Source: Phaeodactylum tricornutum CCAP 1055/1 (Eukaryota > Bacillariophyta > Bacillariophyceae > Surirellales > Neidiaceae). Taken from it: DNA of 64,000 nucleotides. The stretch lies in the NCBI RefSeq assembly GCF_000150955.2, contig NC_011672.1, positions 248,001-312,000 on the forward strand. Direction: 5' to 3'. Within the stretch, counting starts at the first letter, position 1. Each line of letters opens with the position of its first letter. The position numbers and the translations under genes are program-made. The notes under the pieces are model-generated. The model was not told where the DNA came from. It searched no databases and was given only the letters and a program-made list of their open reading frames with translations. Positions 20,344 to 30,750 of the stretch are shown in pieces.

Positions 20344-21396
20344 CTAGACTGCCTCTTCCAGCAGCATTGCCAACGTTTCGTATTTGTTGTCCATACCAGC
20401 CACGTGGGCAATAAAATCTCCCTTGTGGTAGTAGGCTTCGTTCATGTACCACTCTTGCCGTTGCAGGTTTGTGACAGCCTTTTCGTAGTGCTGGGGTGCA
20501 ACAAACTTGGCGAACGAATTGAAGGTACACCGTGGCGGCACGACTACTTTTTGTCGGAAGTCCTTGCGGTCGGCCAGTAGATTCTTCAAGGAAAAATTGT
20601 CCCCACTCTTGGCGAAACCCGGCGGTCGCACGTACGAAGTCATCCCCCACCATTCTTCCAAAAGTTTCAGCGACCATGCAGATTTGTGGATCAGCCACAC
20701 ACCGGAATTGTAACCACCACCCGTGTCTTCCACAATCAAAAAATCCTTCTCGGCATCGGCGGGTAAAAAGTCTTCAATCTGTTTAGACGAATTCATAATG
20801 ACGGTATCCGCATCCAACCAGACGACCCAGTCACAGGATTCCTCTTTCAGGAGTCGTTGTGCAGCCAGAATCTTACTCCAGGCCGGTGGTCGCTTCTTAT
20901 CGAGCAATGCGCTCTCGTCGTACAGGTGGTACCCATGCTTATCGGCGTACTTTTGTTTGTTATCCCACGTCAAGCCCAAGAGTCCATCGTAGTTGCGGTA
21001 GGCCATGAGTTTTTGAAACCAAGGTTTTTCCTTTTCGTCCGTTAGTGTGGTGAGACAAATCTTGACTTTCGCCGCCGGAACAGTTTGATTCCCGTGCATC
21101 CGGAGCGTGGGATAGTCCGGTGGTGGGCATTTCCGTTCCAATGCCGTAATCGGCGCGTGGAGCCAGGTACGCTGTCCCCGATAACCGGCAATTGTTCGCT
21201 GGATACCGTAGGCAACCAGTACAATGACAGCAACCAGTCTACTAATGTCCCAGAGACGACGGCTACACGATTTGTTGGCCCAGGTGCGACAGGGTGCCAG
21301 TACGAACATCGGCAGGCGCCCGTGCCGTCGGGACGTCGGCGAGGCCGCCGGGGACAAGCTAGCGTAGCCCTGGGGCTGTCGCAACGAAGCACCCAT
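20344..21396 (-). CDS. Glycosyltransferase family 34 protein, copy 1
   Basis: A 350-residue type II Golgi protein: short basic N-terminus, one membrane anchor near residues 49-68 (ISRLVAVIVLVAYGIQRTI), then a lumenal catalytic domain of the GMA12/MNN10 galactosyl/xylosyl-transferase family. The DxD metal and nucleotide-sugar motif is in CDWVVWLDADTVIMNSS. The usual GGGYNSGVWLI and SGDNFSLKNLL blocks follow, with GDFIAHVAG near the end. Such enzymes add alpha-linked hexose or pentose in yeast mannan, plant xyloglucan or galactomannan. The acceptor here is unknown. It is the first of three paralogues in this window, and its neighbour copy 2 lies 0.7 kb upstream in the same direction. Confidence 0.9.
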   Translation of the reverse strand: MGASLRQPQGYASLSPAASPTSRRHGRLPMFVLAPCRTWANKSCSRRLWDISRLVAVIVLVAYGIQRTIAGYRGQRTWLHAPITALERKCPPPDYPTLRMHGNQTVPAAKVKICLTTLTDEKEKPWFQKLMAYRNYDGLLGLTWDNKQKYADKHGYHLYDESALLDKKRPPAWSKILAAQRLLKEESCDWVVWLDADTVIMNSSKQIEDFLPADAEKDFLIVEDTGGGYNSGVWLIHKSAWSLKLLEEWWGMTSYVRPPGFAKSGDNFSLKNLLADRKDFRQKVVVPPRCTFNSFAKFVAPQHYEKAVTNLQRQEWYMNEAYYHKGDFIAHVAGMDNKYETLAMLLEEAV

Positions 21397-22130
21397 ACTT
21401 GCTTGTTGTCTAGCTGCCTTGGAAATACAAAAACGACTATTCGAGGGAGGGGGGCTCTGCTACGAGCATCAAAATCCCCAATGATTCCCACTTTGGAGAG
21501 TACTGATTCCAAGCAATGAGCTTTGTGTCGTGACCGAGGACGGAGATTTGTCGTGTAACAGTAACACGAATACTGGGTGTGCAACCACAGGATCGAATTT
21601 CAGGATAGGGTTTCGGCCTGACCGTCACCTTCTCACAATCAACGAAGTTTGTAACAATGAAAGAACGGCACGTTGAAATGTCCCCTCTATGTATATTATA
21701 CAAAGGACAACAAACACGACCAATTCAGTCGCACACACAGATTGACAAAGTTGGATACTTGTCTTTGGTGGGATCCAACAATTGTTAAAATGAGTCTATG
21801 TTGAAACTGACACATTCAAATTACTAACAATAGGAAACTACACAAAGCACACATAATATCTTCCACAGAATGAGAGACCCATGAAAATTCAAAGGACCGT
21901 GCGTCCAATCGAGTCGATTCTAGAGAGGTGGGGTGCAATACAGCTGTCCGGGATCACTCACCCTTGACAACAGTTGGCTTTCCGACACGCATCAATAAGA
22001 AGTTCCCAATCTAAACAATGCGCCGGTCGAGAGCTACACTCCGGGATGGTCACGTCATCTCGTTCAGCCACTCAAAAAAAACCCATGCAAGCTTGCTGGA
22101 ATAGGTAGACACATAACTAGCATCAAGAAC
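21397..22130. other. Spacer between two GT34 genes
   Basis: About 730 bp between two same-strand GT34 paralogues; it should hold the copy 1 promoter and the copy 2 3' UTR. I see no supported gene, full recurrent motif or long repeat. Confidence 0.4.
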
Positions 22131-23438
22131 TCATCTTGCTTCTTGTAAAAGCATGCGTAAGCATTCCGCCTTGTTATCGTATCCGGGTGTATGCGCAATA
22201 AAATCACCTTTGTGGTAGTAGTTTTCGCTGAGGTACCATTCCTGATCGTCCAAGTGGTCCAAGACGTGGACTGATTCAGAAAGGGTCAAGAACTTGGCGA
22301 ACGCGTTGAAGGTACACCGCGGTGGCGACAAGACGTGTTCGTTGAAATCCGTCATTTCCCGTAACAGGGCCTTCATGGCGTTGTTGTCGCCGGACAGGCT
22401 CAGTCCGGATGGACGCACAAAGCTGCGCATATCCCACCACGTCTGCAAAAACTCTTGCGCCCAGGGTGTATTGCGTACCAAAAATACTCCGGAATTGTAT
22501 CCACCGCCGTTGTCACTACCGACCATGAGGTCTTTGCCGGAACCCGCTGCCGGCAAGAAGTCTTGTATGCGTACATCCGAGTTCATTATGACGGTATCCG
22601 CATCGGTCCAGAGCACCCATTCGCATTCGTTGGTTTGTAGCAAATGCTGCACGGCTGGTATCTTGCTCCAAGCCGGAGGCCGGGACGTATCGATCCAGTC
22701 CGAGCCGTCCACGAAGCGGTACCCGTGCTTGTGCGCGTAGAGGGCCTTGTTGGCGTGGGTGAGCTCGAGAATGCCGTCAAAATTGCGCCATCGAATGAAG
22801 CGCTGCCAGCGAGAAGTAGACTTGGCGTCGGTGAGCGTTGTCATGCATATTTGACTCGATTCAATGGGGATTTCTGCCGGAGGAATCGCACCACGACTCA
22901 AGGCACCGTCGTCCCCCGTAATCGTTGCCGTAGCTGCTCCTATTGTTGGATACGACGGAGCGGGGCATTGTCGGTTCATGTACGTAATGGGGGCATTGAT
23001 CCATCGTCGGTGAGTCATATACAGAGAGAAAACCCGGTGAACGGAGAGAATGGCTAGCAACACTCCGAGGCCTACAACCGTCACGTTGGAAGCGTTGGCC
23101 CGATTGCGTAGATACAGTAACATCCGAGAGGGCTTGCGTCTGGTGGGATAAGAATCCATGGGATCGTGCCTACTTTCATTACTGGCCGCCGTCCGCCAAC
23201 GAAAGCGCTGCTTGGAACGCTGCACCAGGAGCTGCTCGCCCACGGGGTCTTGCGGGTTTTCCATTGCTAGAACTGCCATACTGTGGCTGTCGGAATCGAA
23301 ACTTTGGGTACGATTGGTGAACCAAAAGGGACCGTTGCGTTGATGGTGGTGGTACACGGGGACACTACTGTACTCGTCCCACTCGTTCGTCGACGTGCGC
23401 AAAGGTACCTTGTGTGCTTTGGACTCGCGGCGAGCCAT
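22131..23438 (-). CDS. Glycosyltransferase family 34 protein, copy 2
   Basis: A 435-residue type II membrane protein with a longer cytoplasmic tail than copy 1 (about 120 residues) and an anchor at VTVVGLGVLLAILSVHRVF. The catalytic domain repeats the layout of copy 1: MTTLTDAKSTSRWQRFIRWR, CEWVLWTDADTVIMNSD with the DxD motif, DNGGGYNSGVFLV, LSGDNNAMKALL, SPPRCTFNAFAKFL and GDFIAHTPGYDNKAECLRML. It is clearly paralogous to copies 1 and 3, though with WTDAD where they have WLDAD. The chosen ATG (23438, MARRESKAHK) gives a normal basic N-tail. An in-frame ATG at 23594 would add 52 low-complexity residues. Substrate unknown. Confidence 0.9.
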   Translation of the reverse strand: MARRESKAHKVPLRTSTNEWDEYSSVPVYHHHQRNGPFWFTNRTQSFDSDSHSMAVLAMENPQDPVGEQLLVQRSKQRFRWRTAASNESRHDPMDSYPTRRKPSRMLLYLRNRANASNVTVVGLGVLLAILSVHRVFSLYMTHRRWINAPITYMNRQCPAPSYPTIGAATATITGDDGALSRGAIPPAEIPIESSQICMTTLTDAKSTSRWQRFIRWRNFDGILELTHANKALYAHKHGYRFVDGSDWIDTSRPPAWSKIPAVQHLLQTNECEWVLWTDADTVIMNSDVRIQDFLPAAGSGKDLMVGSDNGGGYNSGVFLVRNTPWAQEFLQTWWDMRSFVRPSGLSLSGDNNAMKALLREMTDFNEHVLSPPRCTFNAFAKFLTLSESVHVLDHLDDQEWYLSENYYHKGDFIAHTPGYDNKAECLRMLLQEAR

Positions 23439-24378
23439 GTCCCGGTCCCCCTCCTTTTGGTTGTGGGGAGTGAGTGACTGAGATAAGTGTGTGTAAAAAT
23501 GTAAATTTCGTTTTTGCGTTCCGTGTAGGTCGGGTCCGTAGAAGACAGGCGGGGGAGAAGGGGGGACAAAGGTTTCGGTACCTGTAAGTGTCACCGACCA
23601 ACATAGGTAGGTAGATATGGTAGATATGCGTACTTGCTTTCCCGCTTGCGTTTCGAATGTTGGCTACCTATTAGGACGGGCACAAACGTACCGACACTCA
23701 TACGCACATACAAAAATCCACGAGGAAGTGCGTTTGTGGTACGGGCCAGCCAACCAAACAACGTAAGAAAAGCGAGCCAGGTGTCCGTTTGACTGTGTAG
23801 CCACGTCGTTCCGAATGCTCCAATTTTATAAAAATTTGGATTAAAACGATTAAGTGTGTTTGGCGATGAGACATTCTTGAACGTTTCGGAGACTCCGGAT
23901 GGGTGCAGAGCATCGAGCGATCGTGTCTTTGCCAAGTGACTCGTGGGTTGTTGGGTCACCACCACTCGGCCACTCGAGAACCGGTACTCAATGACTGGAA
24001 TCCGGAATCTCCATGGGTTCGACAACTGGTATCGAGTCTAGAGCATAAAGTGCCAACACCCTTGGGGGAAGTTGGGTCGGGTCTATCCGGTCGGTTGGTC
24101 TCGACTCTTATGAATCTAGTATGAATCTCCGTTGATGCATCGTGTTGCCGCAGTAAGGCGTCAGCAGCCGCTACCAACGAGAAACGATTCCTCCCCGGCG
24201 GTGACTCAAAATCCCCACTCCTAGCTGTTTTTGATTCTGTAGTCAACGCCAGGACTCGTCTCACCGAGTCCATCCCCTTCCCCTTTGCTCAAACAACCAT
24301 TGCTTCCCTCAAATCGCCGGTCGCAACCATTGTCCACACGCCCACCCCGGAATTTTCATCCACCCACACACACAGAGC
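23439..24378. promoter_or_regulatory. Divergent spacer between GT34 copy 2 and a small membrane-protein gene
   Basis: A 940-bp head-to-head spacer. Short open frames exist on both strands but none looks like a protein family. No full copy of the recurrent motif was found. Confidence 0.35.
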
Positions 24379-24813
24379 ATGGGTACCCCCCAAGATACCC
24401 CCAGCGCAAACGCCTTTGCACGACACGCGCAGGAAGACGCGGCACTCGCTGCAACGTCTCCGGAAGAAGCTTCCAACGACGACTCGGGACCGGGTTTGAC
24501 CTGGGTCGGTCGGGTGGGTATCTTTTTGCTCTTCCCCACTGCCGTCGGTGTCGTAGGCATGTACTTTGCCTATCTGGAAAAGACCAACAATCCCGAACGG
24601 ATCCTCTCCTTTGATCAGGACTTCGTCATGCCGTTCTTGCTGTCGCTCGCCATGGCTATTGTGATTGGCTTCCAGACGGGAGGCTACACGTCACGGAAAG
24701 TCAAACCGGTGTTGTCCTGGCCCAAGGTGAAACGAGTCAAACGAGTGGTGCACCGGAAAAATGGAAAAGTCGTGGCGCCCGAAGATGTGCCCCCGAAAAA
24801 CAAAAATGCGTAG
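24379..24813 (+). CDS. Small two-helix membrane protein, function unknown
   Basis: A 144-residue protein I do not recognise. The N-terminal ~45 residues are acidic and polar. Two hydrophobic segments follow (VGRVGIFLLFPTAVGVVGMYF and FVMPFLLSLAMAIVIGF), then a strongly basic tail (KVKRVKRVVHRKNGKVV). There is no cleavable leader at the extreme N-terminus, so a two-pass inner or endomembrane protein is likely. The ATG follows a CA-rich 5' UTR and the stop precedes a T-rich stretch. Coding composition matches its neighbours. Confidence 0.65.
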   Translation: MGTPQDTPSANAFARHAQEDAALAATSPEEASNDDSGPGLTWVGRVGIFLLFPTAVGVVGMYFAYLEKTNNPERILSFDQDFVMPFLLSLAMAIVIGFQTGGYTSRKVKPVLSWPKVKRVKRVVHRKNGKVVAPEDVPPKNKNA

Positions 24814-25044
24814 AAATGCCGTTCGTTTGTTCGGTCGGGTGTGCCGCTGGTTGTTGCGTTTGGTAGACATGGCCACCGACGGAAAATGGGTCTTTTTTTT
24901 TTGGTTCCAAACGAAAGTGAACCTCCTGTTACCTAGCTAGAACGACGCACCCACTTAAAATCGTCACTACTACTATTAGCACATGGGTGGCTTTGACCGC
25001 AACTGATAACATGAATTATATCTTCGTGTACTGTCTTTATTGCG

Positions 25045-26248
25045 TTATTCAAAGTGCAACGAATCGCCGACCTTTTCGTGTTTGCGCATGAATTCGGTTA
25101 CCCCACCACAATCTTCGACTTCTTGTCTATTCCATCCTAGTTCCGCACAGACCTTGTCAAGGCTGTTCGTAATCACAAACTTCTTTTGCGTTTTTTCGTT
25201 CACAAAACTGAGCAGCGTGCGTGCCGTTGTTGCCTTGAGGATAACAAAGAATCGAAGCAATTCGGTAAGGAATCAATATTTTTGCGAGACATCCCGTGCC
25301 AAACAAGACGTCGACTTTGACAATACTTACAAACATGGTGGAAACGGGAAACATGACCATCTTGAACAGTGTCTCGGGATAATTGGGCTCGAAAACTTTG
25401 TATACCTTTTTCAGAGTTTCGGCTCGAAGACCAGAAGTGATGCCAATACCAGACAAATCTATGAATTGGCAGGTTTGGGGGTGGCGTGGATTCTTGGCCT
25501 TTGCCAACATGCGTTCGGTGAAAATGACAAAGGCGGCGACCACGTCGTCCGCAGTAATTTCCCCCGCTGTCTGCATATTCAAGAGTTTCCCATACTCCAC
25601 GTACACCGTTGGCGGAAAGTCGTGCAGGAACTCAACATCGATTTCGGAAACGGCCTTTTCTCGCAGAATTTTCTGTAATCCGCTCGTTTTCAAATCAATC
25701 GGAAATCGGGCTGCCTTCCAAGCCTCATGATCCTGCATCAGTTGCATCGCGGCCGGGACGTTGCCGTCGCGTGCATCCAAGAAACGTCCCCACGAGTTTG
25801 GCCGAGCATCCCAACTGTACCGTTCCAGAGTCAGAATTAAAGGTGGGTCCGGCGCAGCAGACTTGACCGTCTTAATCTTTAGCAGAAGACAATCGTACGC
25901 GTCTCCAGGCGAAATAACTTTGTGGTCCAGCTCTACCTCGACTTCTTCGCCTTCCCTGTTCAGCACTTCCACCTTGTCCGTGTCGTAGTCCGGAGCAAAG
26001 CGACGAAATCCCTCACCGTTTACGGCCACGATACAGTCACCGACCTGCACATCAAACTTTCGAGCCACCGTATCTCCGTCGAGCAGACGTCCGATGGTAG
26101 CATAGCCTGGGACGAACATCTCGTTATCCGCAGCCTTGTCGCAATGGACTAAGGTACAGCCCAGACTTCCGTTGGGATCAGCCGCAAACGAAATATGTAG
26201 AACTTTGGCCACGTCCACGCTGGTAGAACCAAATTGGCTTTCCGACAT
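25045..26248 (-). CDS. PDZ-like plus CRAL-TRIO (Sec14) lipid-transfer protein
   Basis: CDS is complement(join(25045..25233,25331..26248)), 368 residues, one 97-bp intron. Residues 1-130 look like a PDZ domain (NGSLGCTLV, VQVGDCIVAVNGEGF). Next is a CRAL-TRIO N-helix (RFLDARDGNVPAAMQLMQDH) and a Sec14 lipid-binding domain: FIDLSGIGITSGLRAETLKKV, VFEPNYPETLFKMVMFPVSTMF. The splice joins FPVSTMF to ATTARTLLSFVNEKTQKK, as expected in this family, where this point corresponds to the 'N-P-F-x-W' gate helix region. Sec14 proteins exchange phosphatidylinositol and other lipids between membranes. Reading through the intron would end the protein in unrelated residues, so splicing is favoured. Confidence 0.85.
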
Positions 26249-26710
26249 GGTGGCAATTTATTATTACGCGGCTGACGTCGGAATCTTGTTTGGTAATTGT
26301 AATGACGAGCTTGATGCGCGGGTCTTTGCCACAGTTGCCCACAAGATTCTCGCCACTTTTGAAGGAACCGTTGGGTTTTGAGATTTTGTTTCGGACTGAC
26401 AGAGACAGTGAGCGATTAACTGTAAATCACATGTCGGGACAATACGCCGTATGCCAAAATGACCGTTGTTTCCACTAACTAAACCGGAGCTGACAGTGAC
26501 TACGTCACATTAATTAGCCACGACTCGCTTTGTCTCACAGTCAAACCAAGGTAGCCGATGAAACGGTACCCCTACTCTCCCTAGCTATCTATGTCATTGC
26601 CAGTCCTCTTGAGCTACTTTCCAATCTCTACCAAACTTATAACAATGCTGAAAGATGTGCTTTCCATGAAACCGGAGCCGAATGTAGGGTATTTGAACAA
26701 TTTTGCTTTG
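26249..26710. promoter_or_regulatory. Spacer with three recurrent-motif copies
   Basis: 460 bp between the Sec14 gene start and the 3' end of the F-box gene. The motif occurs at 26491-26499 (TGACAGTGA, plus) and 26535-26545 (TTTGACTGTGA, minus). A related actgacagagacagtgag lies at 26396-26413. All are 150-290 bp upstream of the Sec14 ATG. Confidence 0.4.
26535..26545 (-). promoter_or_regulatory. Recurrent motif copy WTTGACWGTGA
   Basis: TTTGACTGTGA on the minus strand, in the same orientation as the Sec14-like gene and about 290 bp upstream of its ATG. Confidence 0.35.
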
Positions 26711-28012
26711 CTATAGACGACGATCTTTTACAAAACGGAAGGGTTCGCTAGGCACTTCAAAGACCGTGCGATCGCGAGACCAGTCGTCGAAATCGCCGAT
26801 CGAGCTCGCCATATGCCGATCGAATCGCAAGAGACCATTTCGGCCGTGAACGCTTTCGGGCTGGATACTAACTTCCAGTCTAACGTATTGCCACGCCTGT
26901 CGAGCATTGATTGTAACCGTTGATTTGGAGACTTCGTAGGTCCCCCAGACAGCGGCTTTATCTGGTTGACGTGTTAGACAAACTTTTAAGAATCTTCGGA
27001 ACATTTCGTGTGGCGAAGCCGCCGTCAACGCATATAGAACCCGTCCGTCTTCCTGAAAATACAGATAACGGTAATACTGGAAGAAAAAAGATGAGTTCAT
27101 TTGTCGACTGTCAATAAACATCTCATCTGGTCTGGGTGCTAAACGAATGACCTACCACAGTTTCTAGAACAGCTCCGACAGGAATCTATACGATTTCGGA
27201 AACGAATTATTGAGTATTGCAGCGCCACATTGCAGCTAAGTATCTATGCACAGCCCACTTACCTCCGTCCACATGTCACGTTGAATCTTTTTTACACGAG
27301 CAAATTTCAAAACGTAGATGCCCCCGCCAGCCCTCACCCGGGGTCTCAATTCTAACATTGCTCGGTATGAATTACCAAACCGGCTGACATGTAAAGCTCT
27401 TCTTTTGCTTTGATTCAAATAAAGACGCTCACATAGACGTTTGTACACTGCCTCCGTTCTTGTAAACGCTTTCCAGTGGGGGCTAACTAATGACAGTGTC
27501 CCATAAGCGTCAACGGGCAACCACTCGAAGACTTTGTGCAGTATGTCATCTGGAATCATCAAAATCTGACCGCCGACGTCCAACAGCTCCTCAATTGAAA
27601 GATGTCCAGCAGCCGACGCTAGCTCACATTCAATCTTCTTTTCAAGCTTTTCGTCGCTTGATGAGTTGCCATCGGCGTCCTTGTCTTCAGTCCGACCCCT
27701 GATTTTTTTCTTGCCTTGGCTAGACCTTTCCGACGAAGGTATCAAATTGTTCTCATCAGGTCGCGACCTTGGAGTATCATTCGAGTCTCCGACGGCTCGC
27801 TGAAGCGTCATGAATTCTTCGAATTCACCGATCGTACTGTAACCATGTTGCTGAGCAAGCGCCTTCCGTTCATGCCTTGGAAGCATATGCCAAATTGGCC
27901 AAGTGAGCTCCCACCTTTCTTCTTCACGAAACCATAGCTCATTTGATTCTTCAGCACTCCCATCGGTGTGCGCAGTGATTACTGCAGGAACTAACGCTTC
28001 TGTCGCACTCAT
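26711..28012 (-). CDS. F-box protein of the FBXO9 / Hrt3 type
   Basis: CDS is complement(join(26711..27076,27263..28012)), 371 residues, one 186-bp intron (gtaagt...ccag). The F-box (QILMIPDDILHKVFEWLPVDAYGTLSLVS, shown here in part) binds Skp1 in SCF ubiquitin ligases. The C-terminal half matches human FBXO9: RPRVRAGGGIYVLKFARVKK, then across the splice WTE-YYRYLYFQEDGRVLYAL, WGTYEVSKSTVTI, and the end FEVPSEPFRFVKDRRL, cf. the animal pattern ending 'F..VRSY'. The join E-YYRY corresponds exactly to VEYYRY of the animal protein. FBXO9 recognises phosphorylated substrates in growth signalling; the diatom substrate is unknown. Low-complexity Ser/Lys linker at 80-125. Confidence 0.9.
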
Positions 28013-28652
28013 CCTAAATTCCTGCCGAAGTGAACCGAATTAACTTTCCACACAATTTCACTTCAGTTTATCGACTCTTTCCAACCACGCACACAAGCGC
28101 ACAAGCGATTCTTGGCTCTTAGCTGTATGCGTCTAAAGAATAGCAGAAAAATAGCAACTGATAATGCTTTCGCGAAGTACAGTTGAATTTTCTCTGTCGC
28201 GTGGTAGGTTGTGAAATGTGTAGGAGTTACACCTTCTGGAAGGCGATTTTTGCAATCGGAAAAACGGCCTTGTTTTCTGGTCTGCTGAGTCGATGAGTGC
28301 GACATTTTGGTACGCAATGCAGACCGTGCGTTTTTTAGTCGTCGGTTTTCTTGACGAGTCTGGAGGACAGGCAAGTACCTTTATATGGCCGAAACTACCT
28401 TCTAAAACTTTGATTTCCGGACAGCGTAAACCGAAATAGATAGAGAAAGCGTAAAGAAATGACGGATGCTTACATCTACATAAACTGTTTTAGGGGGACA
28501 ATATACTCTGTCGTGGCGCTAGTCAAAGCAAATACCATCTGTTTTCAATCGCTGCACGAGTAGAGCTCGAGACAGAAGCTGGCAACAAAACGGATAGGAA
28601 ACCTGTATCATACACTCCGGACAACAACATGCACAAAGAGCGTTGGAGAAGC
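28013..28652. other. Intergenic region upstream of F-box gene
   Basis: 640 bp between the F-box gene start and the end of the next minus-strand gene. It holds one 103-codon open frame (28063-28374, minus) with a short hydrophobic stretch but no family likeness. No recurrent motif. Confidence 0.35.
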
Positions 28653-29039
28653 TTATCGCTTTTCACTCACATGCGTATCGTACTCCGACTCTAGGGTGTA
28701 TTCGTCAGCTTGACTCTCCATATCCGACTGACGAAAGATTTCGTTGAAGGCATCCGGCTGTTTCACGCCCAAAAACCGGATACCAAAGATCAGACTGAGC
28801 GTTCCACAGGCCATCAGAATTCCCCAGAATCCCATGGCAAAAAGAAAGAGAACAATAAGGAGATCCACAAGGTAACGGCCGCGAAACGAAAAAAGTTTTT
28901 CTCCAATGGACGAGTTCTCGAGTCGTTCCGTGATAGCTTTGGGTGCTTCCAGAGCGACACAAAGCATAATCAGGCACATCAAGGTCGTCATGACCCCCAC
29001 CAAAGCATGCAAATACCGTGGCACAGACGCGAACGTCAT
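28653..29039 (-). CDS. Small multi-pass membrane protein, possibly COPI-associated/TVP15-like
   Basis: A 128-residue protein with three or four hydrophobic segments (HALVGVMTTLMCLIMLCVAL; LVDLLIVLFLFAMGFWGILM; ACGTLSLIFGIRFLG) and an acidic C-terminal tail. The FSFRGRYLVD turn between helices recalls the small Golgi tetraspan family that includes TVP15 and COPI-associated protein, but the match is weak. The N-terminus is uncertain: a good 3' splice site (ttcttacatag) lies 18 bp before the ATG in the same open frame, so an upstream exon may exist. A candidate donor (gtaagt) near 29296 on the minus strand is out of phase with it. Near the stop, a gtgagt could be a further donor. Confidence 0.55.
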   Translation of the reverse strand: MTFASVPRYLHALVGVMTTLMCLIMLCVALEAPKAITERLENSSIGEKLFSFRGRYLVDLLIVLFLFAMGFWGILMACGTLSLIFGIRFLGVKQPDAFNEIFRQSDMESQADEYTLESEYDTHVSEKR

Positions 29040-29874
29040 GGCGACAATGATATTGAGCTATGTAAGAAGACCATGATGAAAAAGAGATCGTGAGATATGC
29101 GTTGCTGTCTTCGAGCGGGTCTTTGGATTTCATTAAGACAAAAAGTCATGTATATGTACATATGACAAAACCTCTAAGCGAAAGTTAATGATACGACATT
29201 TCCACATGCCAAAAACATATTTGAAGATATTCGATTCTTGTTTTGTGACAGCGAATGGGCGATCGCAAATTTTCGTTCATTGTCCATGGACTTACGACGT
29301 AAACGAGCGCAGAGATCGTTCGGAAAGATCTTGTCAAACGATGTTTTGACGACATGTTTTGAAGGTTGCCTCTGGTTACGCTGCTTTGAAAGGAAAGAAT
29401 AGAAAGTGTTCAGCGACCTTGAAGCATCAACGAGTCGGGCAGCGAAACGATTGTGAATTCGAACTTGTTGTGGAGCTCCGAGTTTGTCGGCGATCTGAAC
29501 ATTCGCTGTCCGTGTTGATTTGGAAATTCCCATATCAGGCCGGCGTCCAGATGAATGCTTTTATGGAGAAGGGCTGTTTCGTTGTTGTACTAAAAGTCCT
29601 ATAGTAAAAGGAAAAGGCGTTATAGGCGGTTTTCTTGAAAGCGGATGATGGACAGACACCCCACGACGACCAGTCCACCCTCATCCACAGTCGGTCCAAG
29701 AAGCTTTGGCTGTAAAGAGAGAATGTGCACGATGGTCTAATCGACAGGGCCGATCTCCTTCCTCACAGTCAATCCGCAACAAGACTAGCAAGCGAAAGAC
29801 CCAAGGATCCAATCACGAGAGGAAACTGCAAAACAGCTCCAGCTTTTTTTCTCACCAGAGAGGCTTCATTGACC
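29040..29874. promoter_or_regulatory. Divergent spacer upstream of dsRNA-binding protein gene
   Basis: 835 bp head-to-head. A minus-strand open frame (29174-29533) starts with MGISKSTRTANV and could be a 5' exon of the gene at 28653-29039, but phases do not fit. The recurrent motif (ATTGACTGTGA, minus strand) is at 29763-29773, 101 bp before the ATG at 29875. Confidence 0.35.
29763..29773 (-). promoter_or_regulatory. Recurrent motif copy WTTGACWGTGA
   Basis: Plus strand reads TCACAGTCAAT, 101 bp upstream of the ATG at 29875, in inverted orientation to the gene. Confidence 0.4.
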
Positions 29875-30750
29875 ATGGGGCGAAAGAAGAAAATTGCATC
29901 CCAGCAACCGGAATCATCGAATCAACCGGCTAAGAAAGCAAAGCCAGAAACTGGTCCGTCGTTTCTCGTGAAAAAGTACCGGCCGGATAAGCATTATGCA
30001 TCGATGGACGCTTTCGTCAAGTACGCGAAGTCTCACCGAATGCTGGACGCGGCCTATGTACAATGGAACAAAGGCGTAACGGCCGAGAAGCCGTTTGTTT
30101 TTTCTGTACGGGTGGGTGGGGTAGACCTCGGTTGGGGGCGGGGGAAGACGCGTGAGGCTGCCATGGAATGTGCCTGCCGAGCAGCCTTTGCCTTGGTTGG
30201 AGCTCACGGGTATAAAAATTGGACAATTGATGACAACTGCTTGATGGAAGAACCAGTAGATGTGCCTCCTCCACCACCGCCTCCGATGCCCGGCGCGATG
30301 GCGCTCGGCTTGCCTCCTTACCCTCCAGGCAGCCTCCCTCCTCCTCCCATGCCCGGCTTTTTACCACCGCCTCCCCTTCCCGGTATGCTTGCGCCTCCGC
30401 TGCCTCCCGGTGCGCCACCGCTTCCTGATGCACCCCCACCTCCAATGGCAGCGGACCTTATCCCTCAGCCCCAAATGGTATCGAACCAAGCGCCCGTAGC
30501 AACGAGCGTAGCGTCCGGTGTCGCCAATAATGTGAACTCTGCTGTAAGTGATGCGTATACAACTTCTGCAAGCGTATCTCTCAATTTTGGAAAGCCTGCT
30601 GTTGTGAAGAGTCAGCGAAAGCAACTCAAGGGTGGATTGACTCTTGTGTACGATCCGCTCTCGGAAGGAATGGAAGAACTGAGTATGGAAGAACGACGAG
30701 CTAGCCTAGAAAGATATCAAAAAATGTTGGTGCGCTCTGTGGCCAAGTAA
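29875..30750 (+). CDS. Double-stranded RNA-binding domain protein with proline-rich region
   Basis: A 291-residue protein. After a basic N-tail (MGRKKKIASQQ), residues ~40-112 resemble a double-stranded RNA-binding domain: SMDAFVKYAKSHRM, KPFVFSVRVGGVDLGWGRG, then the KTREAAMECACRAAFALVG helix that normally contacts the RNA. Residues ~127-200 are a polyproline tract built of PPPPPPMPG-like units, a likely ligand for WW, SH3 or EVH1 domains. The last ~45 residues (GGLTLVYDPLSEGMEELSMEE) form a separate conserved-looking helix. The pairing suggests an RNA-processing adaptor, but no pathway is shown. The ATG at 29875 sits in a good context (gaccATGG). An upstream ATG at 29725 would add a leader without features. 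Confidence 0.8.
   Translation: MGRKKKIASQQPESSNQPAKKAKPETGPSFLVKKYRPDKHYASMDAFVKYAKSHRMLDAAYVQWNKGVTAEKPFVFSVRVGGVDLGWGRGKTREAAMECACRAAFALVGAHGYKNWTIDDNCLMEEPVDVPPPPPPPMPGAMALGLPPYPPGSLPPPPMPGFLPPPPLPGMLAPPLPPGAPPLPDAPPPPMAADLIPQPQMVSNQAPVATSVASGVANNVNSAVSDAYTTSASVSLNFGKPAVVKSQRKQLKGGLTLVYDPLSEGMEELSMEERRASLERYQKMLVRSVAK

Noticed and set aside
29174-29533. Minus-strand frame MGISKSTRTANV... as a first exon of the small membrane-protein gene
   Set aside because: Its best donor (gtaagt near 29296) is in a different phase from the acceptor before 29039, and no family match supports it.
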